Positions 12,393 through 20,641 of a DNA stretch of 26,224 nt are shown piece by piece; position 1 is the stretch's first letter; each line of letters begins with the position of its first letter. The DNA is from a virus, in the IMG/VR virus record IMGVR_UViG_3300035070_002017, positions 1-26,224 of that record, one strand, 5' to 3'. The notes under the pieces are model-generated. The model was not told the origin of the DNA, did not search any database, and worked only from the letters and a program-made list of their open reading frames with translations. Made by a program: the position numbers and the translations under genes.

Positions 12393-12460
12393 TGTTTTTG
12401 TCTTTTGAAAAGGATAAAAATGAAACTGAAACTAGAATATTAAAACAAAAAATAAAGTAG
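12203..12460 (+). CDS. -1 frame extension / overlapping tail protein (T-like, 85 aa)
   Basis: This frame overlaps the previous gene by 190 nt. The segment FGRKWGWYSSLYGLSNGDVL, then KVTRQPLHQCLMFLSFEKDK, is strongly protein-like and recalls conserved small proteins of Bacteroidetes phage tail regions. The only start-like codon at its beginning is a TTG inside the T10 run, so it is more likely made as a -1 extension of the upstream protein than alone. No ATG occurs until near its end. Its stop overlaps the next start (GTG at 12460). Confidence 0.6.
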   Translation: MEFKQRINDTYTELFQGGVTESDLSAKANFGRKWGWYSSLYGLSNGDVLKLNKVTRQPLHQCLMFLSFEKDKNETETRILKQKIK

Positions 12461-12747
12461 TGAAAGAATTTTTAGTAGAGGAGCTTTATGAAAGAGGGTT
12501 TATACCTTATGATGAAACTATTGTACTAGCAGAAGGTTTTGAAGATGCTATGATAGGAGTAAGTACAACAAATCCTAAAAGAGCTGTTTACAGCTATTGG
12601 AAATGCCTAGACTGTCTAATTAAGACTAAAGTAAATAATCAAGTATTTGACTTTGATGCAGCTTTAGAATGGTTAGACGATTATATAGAAGAAACTAATA
12701 ATAGTGATATAAACTCATTCACTCCAATATTTATTAAAACATTATGA
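12460..12747 (+). CDS. Hypothetical tail-region protein (95 aa)
   Basis: A GTG start shares its G with the upstream stop (TAGTG) and the stop overlaps the next ATG (ATGA). The 95-aa acidic protein contains LAEGFEDAMIGVSTTNPKRA, then VYSYWKCLDCLI and a C-terminal acidic helix. The motif 'A..GV......aVYs...C' recurs in phage small proteins in my memory, but I cannot name a function. Strict coupling makes it part of the tail operon. Confidence 0.55.
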   Translation: MKEFLVEELYERGFIPYDETIVLAEGFEDAMIGVSTTNPKRAVYSYWKCLDCLIKTKVNNQVFDFDAALEWLDDYIEETNNSDINSFTPIFIKTL

Positions 12748-13199
12748 CATCTTATTATAAAATAATCGATACACTTAAAACTGCTTTAGAAGCAGAGCCA
12801 TTTGTTAATACTGTAAGCTATGGTAACATCTATGATGTAGATTTATCTAAGCAAACAATATTTCCTCTGTCTCACATTATGGTCAATCAAGCTACAATTG
12901 CAGCACCAATTATAACGTTCAATGTAACAATAATGTGTATGGATATTGTAGACGATCCTAAGACAGAAAGCACCTCTACATTCTTAGGAAATAATAATGA
13001 ACAAGATATACTGAATACTCAGCTTAATGTAGCTGACAGAATAGTAAGTAAACTAATGAGAGGAGATTTATTTAGTGACTTATTTCAATTAGATGGTACA
13101 GCAACCTGTGAGCCATTTAATGAAAGATTTGAAAACAGCTTAACAGGATGGGCTGTAACATTTGACATAACAGTTCCTAACCCAATGACTATTTGCTAA
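12744..13199 (+). CDS. Putative tail terminator / tail completion protein
   Basis: The 151-aa protein (begins MTSYYKIIDTLKTALEAEPF) has a central block ITFNVTIMCMDIVDDPKTES and an end FENSLTGWAVTFDITVPNPM. It fits a conserved Bacteroidetes siphophage family located between connector and tail genes. The length, alpha/beta composition and place upstream of the HK97-gp10-like and tape measure genes match tail terminators, which cap the tube and join it to the head. Direct motif evidence for the function is lacking. Confidence 0.5.
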   Translation: MTSYYKIIDTLKTALEAEPFVNTVSYGNIYDVDLSKQTIFPLSHIMVNQATIAAPIITFNVTIMCMDIVDDPKTESTSTFLGNNNEQDILNTQLNVADRIVSKLMRGDLFSDLFQLDGTATCEPFNERFENSLTGWAVTFDITVPNPMTIC

Positions 13200-13729
13200 T
13201 GGAAAATAAAAGATTATACAATGAACTAAATAAGTTTGGAAAGTATGTAGTACAACAATCAAGAAGCAATTTAACTAAAGAAAAGCATAATGCTACAAAA
13301 GAACTTTACAATTCAATAGGATATTTCTTAGATCAAACTGCAAGAGGCTATAAATTAAGTTTTGAAATGGAAGATTATGGGATGTTCCAAGACAGAGGGG
13401 TAAGAGGTGTAAAGTCATATTATGCAGACAGAGCTACAGCAAGTTCTCCATTCAAATACAAACAAAGCAGTAAGCTTATAGGTTTAGAATACCATACAGG
13501 AGTTTTTTCAAAGTTTGCTAAAAGAATGGGTTTACAACCTAGAAATAAAAAAGGTCAATTTGGATCATATAAAACAATGGGATATATACTAGCTAATAGT
13601 ATAAAAGACAAAGGAATTAAAGCAAGTATGTTTTTTACAAAACCATTCGAACAAGCTTTTAAAAGGCTTCCAGAGGACATTGAAAAATCTTTAATTGCTG
13701 ATTTAACAGAAAATATATATCAAAAATGA
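13199..13729 (+). CDS. HK97 gp10-like head-tail/tail completion protein
   Basis: From ATG 13199 (TAATG overlap with the upstream stop) the product is 176 aa. The segment YGMFQDRGVRG (60-70) matches the 'YG.FvdkGvrG' signature of gp10-like proteins that complete tails or connectors. The protein is basic. An in-frame TTG at 13193 is possible but unnecessary. The stop overlaps the next ATG (ATGA). Confidence 0.6.
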   Translation: MENKRLYNELNKFGKYVVQQSRSNLTKEKHNATKELYNSIGYFLDQTARGYKLSFEMEDYGMFQDRGVRGVKSYYADRATASSPFKYKQSSKLIGLEYHTGVFSKFAKRMGLQPRNKKGQFGSYKTMGYILANSIKDKGIKASMFFTKPFEQAFKRLPEDIEKSLIADLTENIYQK

Positions 13730-15093
13730 GTACAATAATAAATGCAAGAAGTCCATATTACGTTAAAATAAGTCCTGCTGCAAATACATTGACTACAGTA
13801 ACAATGAGTCTTTATATTTATTCAGGAGTGTTTACTACAGCAAAACCAGCTTCTGCTCAATACACAATAACTAAAACACCAATAGGCACTAATAATTATG
13901 TAGTGTTTGAGATAAGTCAATTAGTAAAAGATTATCTAGATACAGAATATGGAAACTTCTCCACAGATGCAGTTTGGGTTGAAGCAGATGTGGCATTGAC
14001 AACAAATGTAGGATCAGAAAGTCAAACATTAGATTATTTAAGCTTTGAAGGTTTTGGCTATTTTGAAAATGGAGTAAATCCAAGACAATCTACTAATCCT
14101 ATAAATACTTTAGTTACAGGTACTACAGACGGAGTAACAGTAGCTTATAAACTACAAGACTCCACACAAAACTTTTTAAATACAGTTAGTCTAGGTGATA
14201 CAGTAAATAATACAAGTGAGGGAGGTTCTACAACCATTACAGCAATTGAAAGCAATACATCCTTAGCTCTTAAAGATGACATCATGGTTTCAACACCTGA
14301 TAATTATACTATTGTAGCTCAACCTAATTACACACCAGCTTTATTACAAAGCAATACTAAAATCTATTTTAAACAAGGAACTGATATTGTATTCCCTGTA
14401 TTTGCTGAAGCTGAACCCACTATTACATTTACAAGTGGAGGAGGAGCAAACATTAAGTGGGAAAGAACAGATGAATTTTGGAACTTGTATCAAAACTACT
14501 GGGGAAATATATTAAGTCCAATTGTAGTTCCTGACAGTACAGACTCACTTGAAAAAATAGTTTACATAAGAGTTACTCCAACACTTACTTTACAAACAGG
14601 AGATACAATAACTGTAGTCTCCACTAAGTCTGGTTATGCTCAATCTTTTACGATTACACTTGAAGCTGTATGTGAGCCTAAGTATGAACAATTACAAATT
14701 ATATTCTACAATAAGTTTGGTGCAATGCAGATTATGCCATTCTTCAAAAAATCTGTTACGTCTATAAATGTAACAAGTAATGAATTTAAAAGAAACATCA
14801 TGGAGTTTGACAACGATCCAAACTATGATATATCAAAACATGATATTGCAACTCTTGGTGTAAACGGTAACGAGAGGATAAGTATTAACTCAGGATTTAT
14901 AGATGAAAGCTTTAATGAGATCATAAAAGAACTTATGCTAAGTGAACAAGTCTGGGTAGATAATGGTAGTTCAGTATTACCTATAAACCTAAACTCTAAA
15001 TCACTAACATTTAAAAAATCTGTGAACGATAAGCTTATAAATTATACAATGGACTTTAGCTATGCGTTTGATACTATAAATAACATTAGATAA
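13726..15093 (+). CDS. Minor tail structural protein (455 aa)
   Basis: The protein starts MSTIINARSPYYVKISPAAN and is rich in T, S, N and V with many predicted strands, as in beta-sandwich tail tip proteins. The central section (about 125-205), with repeated T/V segments such as VTGTTDGVTVAYKLQD, resembles an inserted immunoglobulin-like domain. I recognise the N-terminal start from flavobacterial phage tail clusters but know of no assigned function. It is translationally coupled on both sides (ATGA; TAATG). Confidence 0.6.
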   Translation: MSTIINARSPYYVKISPAANTLTTVTMSLYIYSGVFTTAKPASAQYTITKTPIGTNNYVVFEISQLVKDYLDTEYGNFSTDAVWVEADVALTTNVGSESQTLDYLSFEGFGYFENGVNPRQSTNPINTLVTGTTDGVTVAYKLQDSTQNFLNTVSLGDTVNNTSEGGSTTITAIESNTSLALKDDIMVSTPDNYTIVAQPNYTPALLQSNTKIYFKQGTDIVFPVFAEAEPTITFTSGGGANIKWERTDEFWNLYQNYWGNILSPIVVPDSTDSLEKIVYIRVTPTLTLQTGDTITVVSTKSGYAQSFTITLEAVCEPKYEQLQIIFYNKFGAMQIMPFFKKSVTSINVTSNEFKRNIMEFDNDPNYDISKHDIATLGVNGNERISINSGFIDESFNEIIKELMLSEQVWVDNGSSVLPINLNSKSLTFKKSVNDKLINYTMDFSYAFDTINNIR

Positions 15094-17168
15094 TGCAAAA
15101 CATTCAATTATTTATTGGAAATACATTAGTAGACTTATTTGATGACGAATCAGTTTCTTTAACCAATACTATACAAGAAATTAAAGATATTGCTAAGGTG
15201 TTTACAAGCTTTTCACAAAGTTTTGTAGTTCCAGCTTCAAAAGTAAATAATCAACTGTTTAAACATTACTATAATTTTAACATAGATAATGGATTTGATG
15301 CTAGACTTAAAGTGGATGCTACAATTGAATTAAATTATCTTCCTTTTCAAAAAGGTAAAATAAAACTTGAAGGAACTGAACTAAAAAACAATGAAATTTA
15401 TGGTTACAATATTACTTTCTTTGGTAATACTGTAGAGCTGAAAGATTTAATTGGTGAAGATACTTTAGATGCATTAGTAGGAGACTCAAACTGGATAGAT
15501 GGGTTTTCAATTCCTTATAGTTCCTCAGCAATACTTTCTGGATTAAGAAATGGTTACGATATAACAAATGACGGAGTGTCTTATTCTAATGCAATTATAA
15601 CTCCACTTATTACACATACAACTAGACTATTCTATGATACTGCAAGTGATACAGCAGACGATGGAAATTTAGCTCCTAATGGAAATGGCGAAAGTGCTGC
15701 TATGAATCATGGAGTGTACTGGAAAGATTTAAAGTATGCTATTAGAGTTGATCTTATAATTAAAGCTATTGAGAAAACGTATGGCATAACTTTCTCTACA
15801 GATTTCTTTAATTCTAGTAATGCTCCTTACTACAATCTATATATGTGGATGCATAGAAAAAAAGGTAATGTTGACGATCCTAATGCTCCAGCTACTTTTC
15901 CGCAATTAGTAAATTTTGGCTTAGATAGTACTATGACTAATGTTTTAGCAGCAGGTCAAACAGTAACGGTCAGTAATCAAACAGGAAATAATAAAATAAC
16001 TTCTACTTTAACTGTAACTCCTAACTCAGCAGAAAATACTGTCTATACTGTTAACGTAATAAAAGACGGTGTTATACAAGATAGTTTTTCACAAACTGCA
16101 CCGAGTGCTATAAGTGAATCAGTAGATTTAACAGACGGAAATTATCAAGTACAAATAGTAGTAAGAGAAGAATTTACAATAGATTCTATTTCTTGGGATT
16201 TAGCTGATTTACAAGTTCCAGAATCGCATACTATTAATTTAAGTGCTTTTACTATACAAGCAATAACACAGTTTGTTCCTTCAGCGCAGTTACCACCTCA
16301 AAAGGTGTTAGAATTTCTTACAGGTATCTTCAAGTTATTTAATCTTACAGCTTTTGTTTTAGATAACGGTACTATAAAAGTGCAAACACTAGATAGTTTC
16401 TATAATAATCAAAGTACAGGATCACCATTCGACATAAGCAGCTTTGTAGACATAAGTAAAAGTCAAGTTAATCTTGCTTTGCCTTATAGAGAAATTATAT
16501 TTCAATACAAAGGGTTAGGCACGAAGCTTGCTATGCAGCACGAACAGCTTACAACAGGTGGAGTAGGATGGGGAACAACTGAATATATGGGAGATGCAAA
16601 GTATGATGGTGGTGTATATAAAGTTGAAGCACCTTTTGAACACATGAAATACGAAAGGTTAATAAACATAGCTAATGGTAATAATACTACAGCTCAAGTA
16701 GGTTGGTGTGTAAATGATAATGATGAACCGTATTTGGGAGAACCTATTTTATTTTATCCTGTATACCAACAAAATCAAGATCAAATTAGATTTTTAAATG
16801 ACAGACCTTATCTAAATGCAAGTTCTAATATTGACATAGACGATTATTTTATTCCTAGCAATAGTGTAGCAATAGATGCTGCAACTTCAACTGCTAATAT
16901 TAACTACAATCAAGAAAATAACGAGTACGATATAACAGGAAATTTTACAGGTACACTATTTCAAACCTACTATGCAAATTATATAACTCAAATGTTCAAT
17001 AGTAAAAGAAGGCTAAATAAATTTACAGCTTATCTCCCTACAAACATTTTACTTAATTATGAATTGTCAGACCGATTTATAATAAACAATATTAGTTATA
17101 AAATAAACTCTGTAAATACTAATCTAAAAACTGGTTTAAGCACCTTAGAATTATTAAATGAAGTATAA
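15093..17168 (+). CDS. Tail tip / baseplate-type structural protein (691 aa)
   Basis: The N-terminal segment (VDLFDDESVSLTNTIQEIKD, then KVFTSFSQSFVVPAS) is conserved in Bacteroidetes siphophages and is followed by a beta-rich domain with YGYNITFFGNTVELKDL (about 106-122). A second half contains Ig-like stretches and a long beta region ending TGLSTLELLNEV. Size, composition and location between minor tail proteins and tape measure point to a distal tail or hub protein (Dit/Tal-like). I cannot show enzymatic motifs. Confidence 0.6.
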   Translation: MQNIQLFIGNTLVDLFDDESVSLTNTIQEIKDIAKVFTSFSQSFVVPASKVNNQLFKHYYNFNIDNGFDARLKVDATIELNYLPFQKGKIKLEGTELKNNEIYGYNITFFGNTVELKDLIGEDTLDALVGDSNWIDGFSIPYSSSAILSGLRNGYDITNDGVSYSNAIITPLITHTTRLFYDTASDTADDGNLAPNGNGESAAMNHGVYWKDLKYAIRVDLIIKAIEKTYGITFSTDFFNSSNAPYYNLYMWMHRKKGNVDDPNAPATFPQLVNFGLDSTMTNVLAAGQTVTVSNQTGNNKITSTLTVTPNSAENTVYTVNVIKDGVIQDSFSQTAPSAISESVDLTDGNYQVQIVVREEFTIDSISWDLADLQVPESHTINLSAFTIQAITQFVPSAQLPPQKVLEFLTGIFKLFNLTAFVLDNGTIKVQTLDSFYNNQSTGSPFDISSFVDISKSQVNLALPYREIIFQYKGLGTKLAMQHEQLTTGGVGWGTTEYMGDAKYDGGVYKVEAPFEHMKYERLINIANGNNTTAQVGWCVNDNDEPYLGEPILFYPVYQQNQDQIRFLNDRPYLNASSNIDIDDYFIPSNSVAIDAATSTANINYNQENNEYDITGNFTGTLFQTYYANYITQMFNSKRRLNKFTAYLPTNILLNYELSDRFIINNISYKINSVNTNLKTGLSTLELLNEV

Positions 17169-17308
17169 TGATAGGATCGATATTAGAACTTATAAAAATA
17201 ACTAATTGCAAAGGTAAATTTACTGAAATAGCAAAAGGCAAAAACAAATTACCTGAAACTTTTAAAGAAGCATATAATCAATTTAAAAAAGAATTAAGAA
17301 ATGGCTAA
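17168..17308 (+). CDS. Small tail-region protein (46 aa)
   Basis: A 46-aa frame starts at the stop of the preceding gene (TAATG) and overlaps the tape measure start by 8 nt (ATGGCTAA). The product (MIGSILELIKITNCKGKFTE, then IAKGKNKLPETFKEAYNQFK) is basic and helical. No family is recognised. The double overlap is strong support for a genuine, coupled gene. Confidence 0.55.
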   Translation: MIGSILELIKITNCKGKFTEIAKGKNKLPETFKEAYNQFKKELRNG

Positions 17309-19157
17309 AGAAATTATTATAGATATTAATGTAAGAGATGCTGAAAAAGCTCTACAAGAAATTAATGAAACTTTAAGAGTACAAAAAGAAATTATTGCAG
17401 ATTTAGAAGTTGCTAATACTAAACTTGAAAGTCAATTAGAAAAAACTTCAAAAAAAGATTTAAATAGACGTAGAGATATTACAAAACAAATATCAAAAAA
17501 CAAACAGCTTATAAAAGAAGAGAAAGCAGGTATAAAAGCTAATACAGCCGAAAGGGATAAGGCAAATGAAGCTTTAAAAGTTGCAAAAGAAAACACAGCC
17601 GATCTTAGTGGAGCTATGAATATCTTAGATAGTCAGACAGGAGGTCTTGCTTCTAGTCTTACAACATTTAGCTCAGGTGGTCTAAAGAAAACAATCAAAG
17701 GCTTTATGACCTTAAAAACATTAGCTATGGCTAGTGTATTTGGTTTAATAATTGGTGCTATAACTGCTTTAAAAACAGCTTTCACTTCATCTGAAGAAGG
17801 TCAAAACAAATTTTTAAGTATTATGACTCAAATTGGAGTTGTAGTAGGTAACGTTACTGATATAGTCGCTGATTTAGGAATGGGCATATTTAATGCAGGT
17901 AAAGCTTTAGTTAAATTAACGACAGGAGATTTTGCAGGAGCTACAGCAGCTTTTGCAGAAATGACTACTAATGTAAAATCTGCAACTAACAGTATAGTCA
18001 ATTTTGGTGAAGAAACTAGAAAGGAAATAAAACTTGCTAAAGAATTATCACAGCAAAGAGCTAAAGCAGACAAAGCTGAAAGGAAATTAATAGTTGAAAG
18101 AGCAGAAGCAAATAGAAAGGTTGCAGAGCTTAGAGAAAAAGCAGCAGACAAAGAAAATGTTAGTGTACAAGAAAGAATAGAAGCTATAAAAGAAGCAGGT
18201 AAAATTGAAGAAGAAATAACTGCTAAAGAAATAGAAGCTGCAAGGTTAAGGTTTGAAGCTAAGAAAACAGAGAACTCACTTAGCAAATCTACTAAAGAAG
18301 ATTTAGATGAAGAAGCACAATTACAGGCTACATTAATTGATTTAGAAACTGCAAGACTAAGAAAACAAAAGGCACTTACTGCTGAAATTACTACAGCACT
18401 AAGAGAAGAAGAAGCAGAAAGAAATAGAATTATAGCTGAAAGAAAAGCTAAAGAAGCTCAAGATAAAAAAGACAAAGAAGCACAAAAGAAAATTGACGAT
18501 GAAAATAAAGCAAAACAAGCTAAGTTAGATAAAGAAGCAGCAGATAAATTAGAAGCAGAAACTAAAGAAAGAAATCAAAGAGTTGCTGCTTCAGAAATAG
18601 AAATAGAACAAAGGAGATTAAATGCTAAAAAAGCATCAACAGATGGGATAATAAGTTTATTTGGTGCTGAATCTACAGCAGGCAGGGCAGCAGCAGCACT
18701 TAGAGGTGTACTAGCGGCTCAAGAAATGATCGCTGAAGCAAAAAAAAGTATAACCTTTTCTAGTTTAGCAGCAGCTAACTCAGCTACAGCAGTTGCAGAA
18801 GGTACTGCACAAACAGCTAAAGTTGGTTTTCCTCAGAATATACCTATGCTTATTGCTTATGCTATACAAGCAGCAGGTATTATATCTTCAATTACAGGAG
18901 CAGTAAGTAAATCAAAATCTATAGCCTCACAATTAGGAGGTGGTGGAGGCGGTGGTTCAAGTGTTAGTTTTCAAGCTGCACCAACTCCGTCAGTTCCTCC
19001 AGCTTTTAATGTAGTAGGAGCAAGTGCAACTAATCAATTAGCAGGAGCTATAGGCTCACAATCACAGAAACCTGTACAAGCTTTTGTAGTTTCTAATGAT
19101 GTGACTACAGCACAGAGTTTAGAAAGAAATATTATACAAGGAGCTAGTATAGGGTAA
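17301..19157 (+). CDS. Tape measure protein
   Basis: The 618-aa protein has the layout of a tape measure: a long N-terminal coiled coil (about 12-100), a hydrophobic region (LAMASVFGLIIGAITAL, 141-157, and 172-206), a very long Ala/Glu/Lys coiled coil (about 237-445), a second apolar region (about 455-545), a glycine run and a flexible end. Tape measures set tail length, roughly 0.15 nm per residue, so a tail near 90 nm would be expected (inference). The absence of a lysozyme or peptidase domain is normal for a short version. The stop codon overlaps box A of late promoter element 2. Confidence 0.85.
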   Translation: MAKEIIIDINVRDAEKALQEINETLRVQKEIIADLEVANTKLESQLEKTSKKDLNRRRDITKQISKNKQLIKEEKAGIKANTAERDKANEALKVAKENTADLSGAMNILDSQTGGLASSLTTFSSGGLKKTIKGFMTLKTLAMASVFGLIIGAITALKTAFTSSEEGQNKFLSIMTQIGVVVGNVTDIVADLGMGIFNAGKALVKLTTGDFAGATAAFAEMTTNVKSATNSIVNFGEETRKEIKLAKELSQQRAKADKAERKLIVERAEANRKVAELREKAADKENVSVQERIEAIKEAGKIEEEITAKEIEAARLRFEAKKTENSLSKSTKEDLDEEAQLQATLIDLETARLRKQKALTAEITTALREEEAERNRIIAERKAKEAQDKKDKEAQKKIDDENKAKQAKLDKEAADKLEAETKERNQRVAASEIEIEQRRLNAKKASTDGIISLFGAESTAGRAAAALRGVLAAQEMIAEAKKSITFSSLAAANSATAVAEGTAQTAKVGFPQNIPMLIAYAIQAAGIISSITGAVSKSKSIASQLGGGGGGGSSVSFQAAPTPSVPPAFNVVGASATNQLAGAIGSQSQKPVQAFVVSNDVTTAQSLERNIIQGASIG

Positions 19158-19185
19158 CACTTTACAATTTAATCGTACATATAAT
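19153..19185 (+). promoter_or_regulatory. Late promoter element 2 (before the prohead protease)
   Basis: Box A GGTAACACTTT (19153-19163) overlaps the tape measure stop; box B TCGTACATATAAT (19173-19185) runs directly into the ATG at 19186. The distance from CGTA to the ATG is the same as in element 1 (nine bases from the A of CGTA to the A of ATG), arguing that the start codon position is part of the design. Confidence 0.6.
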
Positions 19186-19791
19186 ATGGATATTATAGAA
19201 TTATTTTTAGACGAAGAAAACGAGCATTCAGGAATAGAAGCTATTTCTGTTGTTGAATCTCCTGCAATAGAATCAGATTTTATTGCACTTAAAAACCAAG
19301 AAATTAAAATGGCAGAAGTAGATAAGGAAAAAAGAATCCTTATGGGAGCTGCCTTAATACCAAATAAGCCTATTTATAGAAAGAATGAAATGGGAGAGGG
19401 TTATTATGTCTTTTTCTCATCTAATACTGTAAAAAAAGCTTCTGAAATGTTTTTTATTAGAGGCAACCAGTCTAAAGCTACTTTAGAACACCAAATGTCT
19501 GTTCAAAACTTGACTGTTGTAGAATCATGGCTAGTAGACAATCCTAAAATGGATAAATCAGTCAATTATGGCTTAGATGTTCCTAAAGGCACTTGGATGG
19601 TTTCTATGAAAGTTAATAATGATGAAATCTGGAACGATTATGTTAAAACAGGTAAAGTTAAAGGGTTTTCTATTGAAGGCTTCTTTTCAGATCAAGCTAA
19701 CAGACCAAAAGAGCAGATAGAAGAAGAGTTAGAAGCTAACAGCCTAATTAATAAAATAAAAGACATAATAAATGAAAATAAAACCATTTAA
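19186..19791 (+). CDS. Prohead protease (XkdF / peptidase S78_2-like)
   Basis: The 201-aa protein contains LMGAALIPNKPIYR (52-65), a histidine in LEHQ (H102), and VESWLVDNPKMDKS, then GKVKGFSIEGFF with S162. The pattern matches the XkdF-type serine proteases that mature proheads by cleaving scaffold and capsid precursors. H102 and S162 are the likely catalytic pair. It begins immediately after late promoter element 2, with no room for a ribosome binding site. Its C-terminal region overlaps a small cysteine-rich gene. Confidence 0.75.
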   Translation: MDIIELFLDEENEHSGIEAISVVESPAIESDFIALKNQEIKMAEVDKEKRILMGAALIPNKPIYRKNEMGEGYYVFFSSNTVKKASEMFFIRGNQSKATLEHQMSVQNLTVVESWLVDNPKMDKSVNYGLDVPKGTWMVSMKVNNDEIWNDYVKTGKVKGFSIEGFFSDQANRPKEQIEEELEANSLINKIKDIINENKTI

Positions 19792-19918
19792 AAACCTAGC
19801 ACATTCCTCTCCAAGAAATAGCAAACGTGGTTGTTTATGTAAAGACAATACTTACAGTTCTAAATGCTGTAATGGTGGTTTACATGAGCAAGGCATTGGA
19901 AAAACTAGAGCTAGTTAA
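19772..19918 (+). CDS. Small cysteine-motif protein (48 aa)
   Basis: The gene overlaps the protease gene by 20 nt. The product holds the motif RGCLCKDNTYSSKCCNGGLH, followed by EQGIG, which I have seen repeatedly in Bacteroidetes phage head modules, alone or appended to other proteins. Four cysteines (CxC and CC) could bind a metal or form a small knot. Its function is unknown; position between protease and scaffold suggests a head assembly role. Confidence 0.6.
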   Translation: MKIKPFKNLAHSSPRNSKRGCLCKDNTYSSKCCNGGLHEQGIGKTRAS

Positions 19919-19926
19919 AAATAAGT

Positions 19927-19960
19927 GGGAACACTTTTAGATTTTGTCGTACATATAATA
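19927..19960 (+). promoter_or_regulatory. Late promoter element 3 (before scaffold and capsid)
   Basis: The best match to an ECF promoter of the three: GGGAACACTTT (19927-19937), then TCGTACATATAATA (19947-19960), with 15 nt between GGAAC and CGTA. Unlike elements 1 and 2, the start codon follows 29 bases behind the A of CGTA (ATG 19980), so this message would have a leader of about 20 nt. It would drive the scaffold and the most abundant protein, the capsid. Confidence 0.65.
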
Positions 19961-19979
19961 AGGAAATTAAATTAATAAA

Positions 19980-20624
19980 ATGAAAGCATCAGAAATAGTT
20001 GAATCAATCAAAGAAGTTCTAGGGATGGAACTTTCAGAAGTTAAAGTAGAACTTGAAGAAAGAAAATTAGAAAACGGAACTAGAATAGAAGCTGAGTCTT
20101 TTGAAAAAGGAAAATCAGTATTCATTTTGACAGATGACGAAAAAGTAGCAATGCCAGTTGGAGAATATTTATTCGAGGACGGTACTTTACTTCTTGTAGA
20201 AGAAGAAGGAGTAATTGCAGATGTTAGAGAAGATGTAGACGATGAAGTTCCACAAAAAGAAGAAGCAGGAGAAGAAAAAGAAGAAATGAAAGAAGAAGAA
20301 GAATATGATGAAGAAGCAGATGTAGCTGACTGGAAAGGAATGGAAAAAAGAATTAAAAACTTAGAAGATGCTATTGCTGATTTAAAATCTGACAAAGAAA
20401 ACAAAAACTCTAAAGAAGTTGAAGCTTCTGAAGAAGTTAAAGAAGAAGAAGTAGTAGAGGAAAAAGTAGAAGCATCTAAAGTTGAATTAAACAAAGTAGA
20501 AGCTGCTGAACCAATATCTCACAATCCTGAAAAGGTAGAGAAAAAAGAAAGAGTACACTTAGCTAAAAATAGAGCTAAAAGCACTTTAGATAGAGTATTA
20601 GAAAAATTAAACAATCACAAATAA
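19980..20624 (+). CDS. Head scaffolding protein
   Basis: The 214-aa protein is extremely acidic, with a glutamate-rich centre (about 85-120) and a coiled-coil stretch (WKGMEKRIKNLEDAIADLKS), and has a basic C-terminal end (ERVHLAKNRAKSTLDRVLEK). Acidic coiled body plus basic C-terminal capsid-binding end, immediately before the capsid gene and behind the protease, is the usual scaffold pattern. It would guide capsid assembly and then be cut by the protease. No family name is recognised with certainty. Confidence 0.7.
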   Translation: MKASEIVESIKEVLGMELSEVKVELEERKLENGTRIEAESFEKGKSVFILTDDEKVAMPVGEYLFEDGTLLLVEEEGVIADVREDVDDEVPQKEEAGEEKEEMKEEEEYDEEADVADWKGMEKRIKNLEDAIADLKSDKENKNSKEVEASEEVKEEEVVEEKVEASKVELNKVEAAEPISHNPEKVEKKERVHLAKNRAKSTLDRVLEKLNNHK

Positions 20625-20641
20625 CAATTAAATTTTAAAAC

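Noticed and set aside
17828-18286. Minus-strand 152-aa ORF inside the tape measure gene
   Set aside because: Shadow of Ala/Glu/Lys-rich coiled-coil coding sequence; no motif and no upstream signal.
19967-20494. Minus-strand 175-aa serine-rich ORF
   Set aside because: Reverse-frame shadow of the Glu/Lys-rich scaffold gene; composition is explained by complementing GAA/GAT codons.
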